Shown here: one piece after another, positions 43,170 through 52,422 of the stretch | How positions within the stretch are numbered: the stretch's first letter is position 1 | Layout of the letters: the number at the start of each line of letters is the position of its first letter | DNA from: CAZQHK01 sp964593455 | GTDB lineage: Bacteria; Muiribacteriota; CAYSPT01 | Assembly (NCBI GenBank): GCA_964593455.1 | Contig: CAZQHK010000006.1 | Location: 71,231 to 135,230, forward strand | Direction: 5' to 3' | Length of the DNA: 64,000 nt | Made by a program: the position numbers and the translations under genes | Notes under the pieces: generated by a model | Database searches by the model: none | What the model was told of the DNA's origin: nothing | The model's input: only the letters and a program-made list of their open reading frames with translations

Positions 43170-46100
43170 GTGCGTGTAACCAGATACCTGACTGATAATT
43201 TACCATCACGGCTCATACGAGCCTTTGACTTTATCATGAGCTCACCCCTGCTCGATATTCAGTCCCGGGATATTCGACTGGTGCTGCTGCGCCAGGCCTT
43301 GCTTCTGTTCAAGGTTCCGGCGGCTCTTTTGGAAAACTATTTGATGTGCGGGACCCGACGGGATGGTGCTGTTTTCGGATGGCTCAGTGCTCCTCGTTAT
43401 CCCGCCGGCTGTTCCGTTGGCGGCGCTATTGCCGCGGTGTTCGGGTCAATCGAACAACTGAAACGGGAAAAGACTCGGATAGTTGAACACAACCGCCACA
43501 TGTTACAGACCGTCCTGGAGATTACTTCGGAAGGTTCGGCGGCCGGATACGATTCTCACGGAGTCACCCTGGCGGTGCTGAATCTCAAAACGGAGAAAGT
43601 AGAGTTGGTACAGGCCAAAACCTCCGGTGACATCGATGAGCGCGGGTACTTGACAGTCAATCAACTTCTTAAAAAGAAGCCGGAAATAGAGACCGGAGAG
43701 GTCATGATTCTGGTGACCGGAGCCCAGACACGGGCGGCGACCCAGGGAGACAATATGTATTCCCGAGCCAACGCCCATCTTCATTATGAACAGATGACCG
43801 GCGAAGTTTTTCACGACATCATGACCGAAGAAGAGCTGTCCCTCTTCAGGTCGGAGTATCCGTTGCTGCTAAACGAGATGGGACCGTTCAATGTCGGGCA
43901 CAACGGCGATATCAACAGTAAGATCAAGTGGGAACGCTATTTCTCTGAAAAAGGATTTGAAACAGAGGCCGATTCGGACTCAAAGGAGATTCCGCGGCTC
44001 GAACGGATGATCTATGAGTGTCTCCAGGCCGATCGGATTCTTAAAACCGGGCAGCGATTCATCCGGTGGTTTGTCGAAGATTTGAAAACCCATCATGTGC
44101 TTTCCAACGAAGTAACCGTGGAAGAACATGGAGAGGAACGCCATCTGTTCTTCCATGAACAGCTCGAAGATGTGCTCAGAACGTCTGAAAACCTTCAGAA
44201 AAACGGGGCTTCCCTGGTGACGGTAGCCGGTGCCGTATCTGCCCGGCTCCTCTCGTTTTGTGATTCGACCTCGGTATATGTATTTGAGACGTTGACCAAT
44301 ATACGGGAGTCAGATGATTCATATCTGCCCGTTACGACCATCGTCAAAGGACCAAAAGCAGGCGGTATGATCATATATCAAGATGATCTGGACGATACCA
44401 TACCTGTCAAATACGCTTCCGATCTGTCTAATCTCAGGAGCAGAATTCATCGCTACAAAAACGAACGGCGTGAAGAAATTAACGTTGATTACATCACTTC
44501 CGGGGCAAAAGTAAAAATTAGGGAAGGGAATGTCGATTACGTAGAGCTTGATGAGTGGCAGATCGCGGAATTGTATGCCGGTGACGGTGCGACACAACCC
44601 AGGCTGAGCGTGTTCGATATTCTAACCGGCAGCAGAATCGAGCCGACTATCGACGAGAGTCCCATTATCGATTACCGTCTTGAAGGACCGAAGAAAACGG
44701 TTGTTTTAAAACCAGAGGGTCACTTGTTGGGGCTTAGCCGGGTCGAAAGAACCGTGGTTTATGACACGGTGCTGGGGACTATCATCACGGGGCCTACATC
44801 GGTGTTGGGGAAGCAGGTCAAGTTGTTCCCTGCCAAAGAAGAGATTGTATACGCGGTGGACAATCAGTATGGAGCGGAGATTCTTCTGGCCTATGTTACG
44901 CTCCTCAGGAATACTCAGAACCTGTTTGATTTCGGTCTGGATCATTACGATCATATCAAGGGCGATGTACGGATTAAACCCCGCTCACTATTCAATCTTG
45001 ACGGGAAACGACTGGACGAAAAGAAACTAACCGAAATCCTGAAAAACGTGACCATGATCTACGGTCTGGGAGAGGGAACATCTCGAAACATACTTGGATT
45101 AGCGTTCTCGGCCGCCAACCTGGAAGGCTTAAACGATGTGGTTACTCAGGTGATGGAATCGAACCTGGCCAGAACTGAAAAACCTCATGTGGACAAGAAC
45201 ACACTGCTTATGTTTGTGAGTAACTCGGGTGGCACCAAACCGGTTGTGGCGCTGGCAAAGGAAACTATTGAAGAGCAGGGGAGCCGGCTCGACCGCGGCC
45301 CGTACTTGTGGTCGGTCACCAATCTTATTACCTCCGAGCTGGCCAGGATATCTTCCCACAGCCTTGGAGCAGCCGTCACCAATCTACCCTGGGAGAAAGC
45401 GGTTGGGTCTACATTTGCCGCTTTCACAGCGTTGCAGAGTATACTGGCGTTCCTGGTGTATCTCCATGAAATACGCGGCGCCATCAAACCCTGTCGAGCC
45501 CGGTATCTCTATCGATGCCTGGCTCGTTTCCCGGCTGTAGCAAAAGCCACTCTCTCCTCTTCGCTCACCAAGGAGCGTGTTCAAGAGCTGGGAACGTACA
45601 TTGCCGGTCAAAATCTTGATCTCTCGTTTGTGGGTGCCCTGCAGGGATTCGATGCTACCGAGGGAGCCCTCAAGTTTGCCGAGATGGTCCAACATCCCCG
45701 GGTCAAATTCTATTCCGGAGCATACGATCAACATGGTCAGCGGGCCACTTACCTGCGTGATCTAAGGACAAATCCGGGTAGCCTGTTGTTTATACATATC
45801 CCCAATCTTGAAACATCTATCGGTAGCTGGATGGCCCAATTGGTCAAGGAAAACCAGCCTAGAGCCGGTAGGATTGCCTGTATTGCCTGTGAGGAAGACA
45901 TGCGGCGGTTGGAGGAGAACGGATCGGACTTTGTTATCCCGGCGCCGGTGGGCACGTCCGGCGACATGTTTACCGACACGCTGGGTAAGATGCTGCTCGA
46001 TAACATGGTCACGGAAGCCACTATCGAGGAATCAAATTCCCTCGCTTCCAGGATTTCGTACTGGGGACACCGCCTGCTTGATATATCCGCCGGCAGCCAG

Positions 46101-47828
46101 CCGGATGCTATCTTTACCATCCAGAAAGAACTAAATGTTTTTTTGCGGGAATTCAAACGGCTGGCGGAAGGAGATTTTCACTCTGAGATGCGGTGGCAGA
46201 AGACAATCGACCTGGAACGGCAGCTCTCAGAAGGCCGGATTTCAGTGGATAAACGGGAAGATATTCTGGGAACCATGTACAAAACATCTCGTCGGATCTC
46301 CGTGGTACCCGCCAGTAGCAGGGACCGGATTTACGATCTGTTCCGGATCTTGCTGCAGTTCGAATTTGATGGCGGGGAAGACCCGTCCATTTTCTTCTCG
46401 CTGCTGAATGACCTCATTCTGGAACTCTCCGACCGGTCTCTGGCCATGCGGGTATCGGATGAGCGGTTTTTTGACGATCCGGCCCGGGCGCGGGTGGCTG
46501 TTCACTATCAGGGCGTGGCCAAAGTTATCGGCTGCAACCCGATCAAACCGGACAATATCGCCAAATTTCAGCAGGGTTGGGGTATCCAGGGTTTTGTCTT
46601 ACCTCCCGGCCGGCGGCTGTCGGATGCCGCGGTTGATTTAACTTTCATTATGAAACGGTTGATAGACCAGACCCGTCATCATAAAGTTGATGGTAAACCG
46701 GTAAATGGGATTCAATCGCTGATAAAAATTGGCTTTACGCGAAAACAGGTGGAGGAGATCAAGGCGTTTCTGAATATCGTCGATATTGATAAGTGCCAGC
46801 AAGTTGTCCCCCGGTTTTCCCGTGACCGGACCTACCGGTTCGAGGAGGCCGGTTGGAACGAAGAGACTCATTCCGGCAAGTCCAAGCACATTGTTACCAA
46901 AGAATTCAACGCGGCAGCCACCACCCGAACAGAGCCGATGGTGCTTATCTCCGGGATATCCGAGAAGCTCAAGATGGAGCTTTCTATTGTTGACAAATAC
47001 GGGGACCTGGATCAGTTATTGGTAATCACCGGCCAACCGCGGGCCTTAAACCGTTTGCAATCCTCACGGTTGGCTCGTCACAGCCCATATGTCGGGCGAA
47101 AAGTGGCGTTTGTGTTGAGATGGTTGAGTGAAATGCCCAGGAAACGGGTGATCAAGTATCTGCGCCGTATCCCACCGGCCTATTACCTCCTGCGCGATGA
47201 GCGGTGTTTGGTTCAGCTGGTGGAAATGTTGGAACAGAAACGGCATCTCCTGGCTAAGATCGATTTTAAAAATGAACTGAGGAAGATTGTTCCGGACCTT
47301 AATAAGATCAGCCTGGGTGACCTGTTTACCATGAAAAATATTTTCAAGGCCGTCCGGTCTATCCGGGGGATGGGTATTTATCTGGTTGCGGTACAGTTGA
47401 TTGACGGCGAGATAGAGTTTCTCGCCCGCCGCGACCTGTCCCGGACCACCGGGATCGCTGCTCAGATGCAATCATCATTTGATCGACCTGGTATTCTGAA
47501 AGGGACCAAGCGAATCGCTGCTGATGGCGGACGGCTCAAAATGGGTTACGGGAAAGACGGCGCCCCGATTATCATTATCCCGGTCAGGGATGATGAGGAT
47601 CGGGTTATCGAGTTACTTCTTATTCATGCCGAGATTCGTGAAGATGTGTCAATCCGGGAGAAAATCGAAACGCTTGGCGACAAGTACCACCGGATAATCG
47701 ATCATGTCAGTGAATACTACCAGTGGGATGACCACTACCTTGAGGACCTGTCCATGGCGGATCTGATGATGCTGAGCGATGAAGAGATAGCCAACGATAA
47801 AATCTTACCGCTGATAAAGACCAAATAA
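43170..47828 (+). CDS. Giant GlmS-like protein (glutaminase domain, two SIS domains, long C-terminal extension)
   Basis: Protein of 1552 residues (GlmS is about 610). Residues 1-80 are a helical pro-like region. From Cys81 (GCSVGGAIAAVFG) it aligns with the GlmS start (CGIVGAIA), then GYDS at 126-129, QTRAATQGDN at 186-195, NAHLH at 201-205, FNVGHNGDI with Asn-Gly at 245-246 and TEADSD near 265-270: the class II glutamine amidotransferase pattern with Cys, Arg, Asn-Gly and Asp kept but Trp and His of HTRWATHG changed. Two SIS domains follow: GLGEGTSRN and FVSNSGGTKP near 630-690, and GALQGFDATEGALKFAE near 820. Residues 990-1552 match nothing I recognise. The GTG at 43170 has an AAGAGGTG site. 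The substrate is unknown; a sugar isomerase-amidase is inferred. Confidence 0.7.
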   Translation: MRVTRYLTDNLPSRLIRAFDFIMSSPLLDIQSRDIRLVLLRQALLLFKVPAALLENYLMCGTRRDGAVFGWLSAPRYPAGCSVGGAIAAVFGSIEQLKREKTRIVEHNRHMLQTVLEITSEGSAAGYDSHGVTLAVLNLKTEKVELVQAKTSGDIDERGYLTVNQLLKKKPEIETGEVMILVTGAQTRAATQGDNMYSRANAHLHYEQMTGEVFHDIMTEEELSLFRSEYPLLLNEMGPFNVGHNGDINSKIKWERYFSEKGFETEADSDSKEIPRLERMIYECLQADRILKTGQRFIRWFVEDLKTHHVLSNEVTVEEHGEERHLFFHEQLEDVLRTSENLQKNGASLVTVAGAVSARLLSFCDSTSVYVFETLTNIRESDDSYLPVTTIVKGPKAGGMIIYQDDLDDTIPVKYASDLSNLRSRIHRYKNERREEINVDYITSGAKVKIREGNVDYVELDEWQIAELYAGDGATQPRLSVFDILTGSRIEPTIDESPIIDYRLEGPKKTVVLKPEGHLLGLSRVERTVVYDTVLGTIITGPTSVLGKQVKLFPAKEEIVYAVDNQYGAEILLAYVTLLRNTQNLFDFGLDHYDHIKGDVRIKPRSLFNLDGKRLDEKKLTEILKNVTMIYGLGEGTSRNILGLAFSAANLEGLNDVVTQVMESNLARTEKPHVDKNTLLMFVSNSGGTKPVVALAKETIEEQGSRLDRGPYLWSVTNLITSELARISSHSLGAAVTNLPWEKAVGSTFAAFTALQSILAFLVYLHEIRGAIKPCRARYLYRCLARFPAVAKATLSSSLTKERVQELGTYIAGQNLDLSFVGALQGFDATEGALKFAEMVQHPRVKFYSGAYDQHGQRATYLRDLRTNPGSLLFIHIPNLETSIGSWMAQLVKENQPRAGRIACIACEEDMRRLEENGSDFVIPAPVGTSGDMFTDTLGKMLLDNMVTEATIEESNSLASRISYWGHRLLDISAGSQPDAIFTIQKELNVFLREFKRLAEGDFHSEMRWQKTIDLERQLSEGRISVDKREDILGTMYKTSRRISVVPASSRDRIYDLFRILLQFEFDGGEDPSIFFSLLNDLILELSDRSLAMRVSDERFFDDPARARVAVHYQGVAKVIGCNPIKPDNIAKFQQGWGIQGFVLPPGRRLSDAAVDLTFIMKRLIDQTRHHKVDGKPVNGIQSLIKIGFTRKQVEEIKAFLNIVDIDKCQQVVPRFSRDRTYRFEEAGWNEETHSGKSKHIVTKEFNAAATTRTEPMVLISGISEKLKMELSIVDKYGDLDQLLVITGQPRALNRLQSSRLARHSPYVGRKVAFVLRWLSEMPRKRVIKYLRRIPPAYYLLRDERCLVQLVEMLEQKRHLLAKIDFKNELRKIVPDLNKISLGDLFTMKNIFKAVRSIRGMGIYLVAVQLIDGEIEFLARRDLSRTTGIAAQMQSSFDRPGILKGTKRIAADGGRLKMGYGKDGAPIIIIPVRDDEDRVIELLLIHAEIREDVSIREKIETLGDKYHRIIDHVSEYYQWDDHYLEDLSMADLMMLSDEEIANDKILPLIKTK

Positions 47829-47864
47829 TTCCTGCTTTCGACACCTGCAATTCAGAGGGTGGGC

Positions 47865-47918
47865 GGCCATCTTCTGCGTTGTGTTAAAAAAAGACCTTCA
47901 ACGTACTTACCGGTACGG
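47865..47918 (+). repeat. Partial family B repeat
   Basis: CATCTTCTGCGTTG, CCTTCAACGTAC and TACCGGTACGG, the first part of the family B element (compare 52286-52345), ending at the 3' end of the minus-strand phosphatase gene between two convergent genes. Confidence 0.6.
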
Positions 47919-47919
47919 A

Positions 47920-49695
47920 TCAGTCACGGCCGAAGACGATGAGTGTCCGGTCGTCAAAACGGGTTCCTCCCTGGGAGAAGTGTTTCACCGCTTGCAGCAG
48001 CTGGGTGCCGATTTGTTCACATGATAAGCTACGATGCTCACTCAAAAAATCAACAACCCGTTGTTTGCCGAAACTGTCTCCGTCGGTACTCATGGCATCT
48101 GAAATGCCGTCGGTAAAGAAAAGAATCCGATCTCCGGGTTGAAGTTCAATGGTTTCCTGTTCATACGAAGCCTTACTGAATAGTCCTACCGGAAACCCCC
48201 CTTTCATGAGGGTCTGCGCCTCGCCGCCGTTGCCTCTGACGAAGAAGGGAGGTTCGTGACCGGCCCGGGAATAATTAAAGGTCTTGGTATGCGGGTCTAT
48301 GATACCGAACACCATGGTTATGTAGTGGTCGCTGGCGAGTTCGGCGGCCAATATATTGTTGAGTTTCTCCAGAAATTCCGCCGGCTCCTTGGTGGTTTGA
48401 GTCAGAGCCCGGGCCTGCACTTTTGAAGACGCCGCAATGAGTGCGGCAGGAATACCTTTTCCCGAAACATCGGCTATCAAAAGGCCCCATTTCCCATTTT
48501 CCAGGGGGATGAAATCGTAATAGTCGCCACCCACTATCTTGGCGAAAGAAAGGCTGGCATTGATCTGGAAACCCGGTATTTCCGGCGGCTCGTCGGGAAG
48601 CAGGCCGTACTGGATCTCGCGGGCCAGTTCCAGGTCACGGTTGATCTTTTCACGTTCCAGGGATTCTTTGTAGAGGAAGGCGTTTTCAACCGCTGTCGCG
48701 GTCTGATTGGCAATGGCGCCAAGCACCGGGAGATCGGAATCGCCCAGTGGATTACCCCGGGGAAGCAGGTCGAGATAGACCACCCCGAGTACCTTCTGAT
48801 AACCCTGAAGCGGAAGACAGATAACGGCCGCTTCATCTGTTTCTACCAGGCTGTGGACCGAGAGTCCCAGATCTGCCCGAGAATAGATACGGGCCTGTCC
48901 GGTGGAAGCTACCTCCCGGGCAAGCTCTTCCTGTACGCGATGAGCACTCTGCAGTTTCCCTCCTGCTTTTCGTTCGTGCACAACTTCCGTCTTCAGGGTC
49001 TCGTCTTCTCCCTGAAGAAACAACAGGCCGCGGGTACCGCCGACACTTTCCATCAAAAGATCGACGCAGACATCGAGAATCTGCCTGACATCGAAGATGG
49101 AATGGATGATGTGCCCGATCCTGATCAGAACCGATTGTGCCTGGAGAGCCCGTCCGATATCTTCTGCATCTTTGAATAGTTTTTTCATCTGCTCGGACAG
49201 GTCCATCAGATCGTTTTTAAGGAAGATCAGCGCGGAGCTGTTCTGGTAGGCTCCTCTCATCCTGACCGCTACTGAACGCACTCTCGTGTCGATACGTTCC
49301 AGGGCTTTGAGCAGTTGCTTGGATTCTTCTGCTGATTCAGACATGATTGTCCTGACTGTGTTGACCATGTCCTGAATCTCTTTCTGGGAGATCTCGATCT
49401 TATCTTCCTCCTCGAGTTTGAAGAAAAACCGGATATTGCCCACCAGTATCTCATCGCCTTCTTCGAGCGGCCGTTCATTGATCTTGGTGCCATTGACGAA
49501 CGTCCCGTTGGTACTCTGGAGATCAACGATGACATACCCCTCTTCTTTCAGTACGATCCGGGCATGTTGACGCGAGACCTTTATGGAAGGGATCACTATC
49601 TCATTACCGATACCGCGGCCGATAGTGTTGGCTCCATCCTCGAGAGGAAACTCTATACGAGGTTCGTTCTTCATAACCTGTACAAGCTTTGGCAC
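47920..49695 (-). CDS. FHA-GAF-PP2C (SpoIIE-type) serine phosphatase
   Basis: Signalling phosphatase of 591 residues. An FHA phospho-Thr-binding domain spans about 10-92 (Gly26-Arg27, Ser41-Arg42, His44, STNGTFVNG). It is followed by a helical linker (about 95-180), a GAF sensor near 190-345 and a SpoIIE/RsbU PP2C domain at about 375-590 (GGDYYDFI, ADVSGKGIPAALIA, FFTDGISDA). It should dephosphorylate STAS-domain antagonists such as those at 31086 and 39109. The GTG at 49695 (AAAGGAGG just upstream) is preferred over the ATG at 49800. Confidence 0.87.
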   Translation of the reverse strand: MPKLVQVMKNEPRIEFPLEDGANTIGRGIGNEIVIPSIKVSRQHARIVLKEEGYVIVDLQSTNGTFVNGTKINERPLEEGDEILVGNIRFFFKLEEEDKIEISQKEIQDMVNTVRTIMSESAEESKQLLKALERIDTRVRSVAVRMRGAYQNSSALIFLKNDLMDLSEQMKKLFKDAEDIGRALQAQSVLIRIGHIIHSIFDVRQILDVCVDLLMESVGGTRGLLFLQGEDETLKTEVVHERKAGGKLQSAHRVQEELAREVASTGQARIYSRADLGLSVHSLVETDEAAVICLPLQGYQKVLGVVYLDLLPRGNPLGDSDLPVLGAIANQTATAVENAFLYKESLEREKINRDLELAREIQYGLLPDEPPEIPGFQINASLSFAKIVGGDYYDFIPLENGKWGLLIADVSGKGIPAALIAASSKVQARALTQTTKEPAEFLEKLNNILAAELASDHYITMVFGIIDPHTKTFNYSRAGHEPPFFVRGNGGEAQTLMKGGFPVGLFSKASYEQETIELQPGDRILFFTDGISDAMSTDGDSFGKQRVVDFLSEHRSLSCEQIGTQLLQAVKHFSQGGTRFDDRTLIVFGRD

Positions 49696-49923
49696 CGGAA
49701 AGCCTCCTTTATCAAATTGTAGCACACTTGCGTTTGTAGAGTAAAAGAGAACCGGATCAACTCCGGGTTGACCATAGGGACTCGTCTCAGTTATACTCAT
49801 AAGCTATGAAGAGGCTTCGGTTTCATATTTTCACTTCGAAGTTTAATGAATAGTTTGTGTTGTTGGAGCCCGGGAAATAACAGATTGATAAACTGCGAAA
49901 CCGGCGGAAGAGGTGATAGTTGA

Positions 49924-50541
49924 ATGCGTGTAAAGACGGTCAGTTTGCTGATACTGGGATTACTTATAATTCTTCCATCTCTCAAAGCAGAAACGCTGGA
50001 GTACGGACCTTCCGGATTTGAGCGGTATGAGACCATGCTGACGATTAAGGTGGATGGAAAAATATTGCCGGGAAAAAAGGTCTCGATAACGGTTGATGAC
50101 GGTGGTAAAGCTTCCTATATTATGTCTGGTGATTTGCTTGACAAGGAGTTGAAACGCACGTTTCTTAAACCGCTCTACCGTCATCCTACATCGCCTACTA
50201 TGTGTAATGTCACCATTCCCGAAGGATCGGATGAAATTCTCCTCAAGATCTATGACTATAACAGTAACTTGTTGTCGGATATCTCCTGTAACCTGAACAT
50301 GAAAACGGGGAAATTCCAGAGACTGGTAGAGTACAAAGCTCTCACCCTGGGAGAAATAATCTGCCAGATGGAATTGTCGGCAACGGTAAAAAGCCGGGCC
50401 AGTGGAAAGATCATGAAAGTGGAAGCAGTTCGTCTTCCCAACGAGGACCGGTACATGGTACGGTTGGAATTTAAGGGTGGTAATGCGGTTACTCTGGTTG
50501 TTACCGAGTATGGATTAATAAAAACTATCATTGATAAATGA
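49924..50541 (+). CDS. Secreted protein of unknown function
   Basis: Exported protein of 205 residues: signal peptide (VSLLILGLLIILPSLKA) followed by a beta-rich domain with two cysteines in PTMCNVTIP and DISCNLN that could form a disulfide, plus a Cys in the GEIICQME segment. No family recognised. Divergent from the phosphatase gene and followed 228 bases later by groES. GAAGAGGTG precedes the ATG. Confidence 0.6.
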   Translation: MRVKTVSLLILGLLIILPSLKAETLEYGPSGFERYETMLTIKVDGKILPGKKVSITVDDGGKASYIMSGDLLDKELKRTFLKPLYRHPTSPTMCNVTIPEGSDEILLKIYDYNSNLLSDISCNLNMKTGKFQRLVEYKALTLGEIICQMELSATVKSRASGKIMKVEAVRLPNEDRYMVRLEFKGGNAVTLVVTEYGLIKTIIDK

Positions 50542-50769
50542 GATAACGGTAGTCGGAAACGGCGTTCAAATACAGCTTAAACACCAGCCGCCTGAGTAAT
50601 AATTCCCTAGTGTTTGTGGAAATAATGTATAGCTGTGCAGTCTCCCGTCAGAAAAAGCGTTTAATTGCCTCGCTTCATGGTATGCGCTTGGCGCGTCCTT
50701 TTGCGATCGGTTTCGATTTTTACTTAAGTTTTGCGGGGATGCATATCAATCGGGAAGGAGATATGAAAA

Positions 50770-51081
50770 ATGCGTTTGAAGCCTCTTGGTGACCGGGTTG
50801 TGATTAAACCCAGAAAACAGAAGGAGAAAACAAAAAGCGGTCTTTATCTTCCTGATGGAGACACGAAAAAAGAGAGTGTGGGTAAAGTTGTTGCCGTTGG
50901 TAGCGGGCGTTTCCTGAAAGACGGAACGACCTTACCGATAGATGTGCAGGTTGGAGACAAGGTGCTGTTTTCAAAATATTCCGGTGACGAGATCAAACTG
51001 GATGATGAAGAACTGCTCATCCTGTCTGAATCAGATGTGTTAGCGGTTATCAAAACCGATGAAGATCTAGAATTTAAATAG
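50770..51081 (+). CDS. groS: GroES co-chaperonin
   Basis: GroES, 103 residues. KPLGDRVVIKPRKQKEKTKSG holds the start of the mobile loop, and GKVVAVGSGR, VGDKVLFSKYSGDEIKL and ESDVLAVIK are conserved. It caps GroEL to enclose folding substrates. A GGAAGGAGAT site precedes the ATG. Unlike most genomes, groEL does not follow; a dnaJ-type gene starts 12 bases downstream. GroEL must be elsewhere. No CIRCE inverted repeat was found upstream. Confidence 0.93.
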   Translation: MRLKPLGDRVVIKPRKQKEKTKSGLYLPDGDTKKESVGKVVAVGSGRFLKDGTTLPIDVQVGDKVLFSKYSGDEIKLDDEELLILSESDVLAVIKTDEDLEFK

Positions 51082-51093
51082 TGGAGACATCGA

Positions 51094-52227
51094 TTGTCCA
51101 GGAAAGACTATTATGAGACATTGTCCGTCAACCGGAATGCGTCTCCTGACGAAATAAAGAAATCCTACCGGAAGCTGGCTAGAGAGTACCATCCTGATGT
51201 CAGCCGGCATTCTGACGCAACGGACCGGTTTAAAGAAGTCCAGGAAGCATACGATATCCTGAAAGATCCCGATAAGCGCGCCGCTTATGACCGATTTGGC
51301 CATGCAGGTGTGGCCGGTGGCGTTGGCGGTTTTGGCGGTGGAGATCCTTTTTCCGACCTGTTCAGCGGTATAGGTGGTCTGGGTAATATTTTCGACGATT
51401 TTTTCGGTGGTGGCACACGCCGATCGTCCCGAACAGCCAAACGAGCCAGCCGCGGTCATGATCTCAGAGCGGAGGTCACGGCCACATTTGAGGAATGCGC
51501 CACGGGCACCGAGAAGGAAATGGAGGTTGCTCGTGAGGTACGTTGCATCAAATGCGGTGGTAACGGGGCCGAACCCGGTACGTCTCCCATCTCCTGTCCG
51601 GCCTGTCATGGCACGGGTATGCAGCAGCGGTCCCAGGGGTTCTTTTCCATTAGTACCACCTGCCGTTCATGTGGCGGCGCCGGGCAGATCATCGTTAAGA
51701 AATGTGAACAATGTCAGGGCCGCGGCCGGGAAATAGAAAGACGTAATCTCAAGGTGAGCATCCCCGCTGGGATCCAGGATGGTATGCAAATGAGACTCTC
51801 CGGAGAAGGCGAGGAAGGGGAGCACGGCGGGTTTTCCGGCGATCTGTATGTGGCGGTAACCATAGAGCCGCATGAGTTTTTCACCAGGCTCAACGATGAT
51901 GTTCATCTGAATGTAACCATCGATTTTGCTTCCGCTATTATCGGCTGTAAAAGGGAGGTCCCCACCTTGTTTGGTCCGGAAGAGATAGCTATCCCGGCAG
52001 GGACACAGCCGTTAACCGATATCCGTCTGAAGGGAAACGGATTTCCTAATGTTCACGGGCGGGGAAAGGGAGATCAGGTGGTGACTGTTCAGGTGGAACT
52101 TCCGGTGCATCTTTCCCGGGCTCAAAAAGACAAGTTGAAGAAGTTCTCCAACTCCCTGGAATCAAAAAATTATCCCAAAGAGAGCGGGTTCAAGAAGCTT
52201 CTCAAGAAGGTGTTTGGTATCAAGTAA
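51094..52227 (+). CDS. dnaJ: DnaJ-type co-chaperone (class A)
   Basis: Full-length class A J-protein, 377 residues; it delivers unfolded clients to DnaK and stimulates its ATPase. J domain with His-Pro-Asp in REYHPDVSR, Gly/Phe-rich region near 70-115, four zinc-finger Cys-rich repeats (CIKCGGNG, CPACHGTG, CRSCGGAG, CEQCQGRG) and the client-binding C-terminal domains. TTG start 12 bases after groES, so the two are probably co-expressed. Confidence 0.92.
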   Translation: MSRKDYYETLSVNRNASPDEIKKSYRKLAREYHPDVSRHSDATDRFKEVQEAYDILKDPDKRAAYDRFGHAGVAGGVGGFGGGDPFSDLFSGIGGLGNIFDDFFGGGTRRSSRTAKRASRGHDLRAEVTATFEECATGTEKEMEVAREVRCIKCGGNGAEPGTSPISCPACHGTGMQQRSQGFFSISTTCRSCGGAGQIIVKKCEQCQGRGREIERRNLKVSIPAGIQDGMQMRLSGEGEEGEHGGFSGDLYVAVTIEPHEFFTRLNDDVHLNVTIDFASAIIGCKREVPTLFGPEEIAIPAGTQPLTDIRLKGNGFPNVHGRGKGDQVVTVQVELPVHLSRAQKDKLKKFSNSLESKNYPKESGFKKLLKKVFGIK

Positions 52228-52229
52228 CG

Positions 52230-52421
52230 GCTGTTCGAGCCCGCATATTTCACCAGCATTCCTGCTATGGCCACGGATACACCCGCATCTTCTGCGTTGC
52301 ACTCCGTCGTCTGTCCTCAACGTATCGCCCCGGATACGATTCCGGGAGACTCTGTCGCGCGCCTTGAATCTGCAGGCGCCTCCGCGACCTCGCGACGGAA
52401 GCTCATGAAATATGCGGGCCA
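52230..52421. repeat. Family B element with terminal inverted repeats
   Basis: About 190 bases framed by GCCCGCATATTTCACCAGC (52231-52250) and its near-inverse GCTCATGAAATATGCGGGC (52402-52420). Inside are CATCTTCTGCGTTGCACTCC, CCTCAACGTA, a CGGATACGATTCCG palindrome and CGCGCCTTGAATCTGC. No coding potential. It fills the gap between two convergent dnaJ genes and may act as a bidirectional transcript end. Confidence 0.75.
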
Positions 52422-52422
52422 G

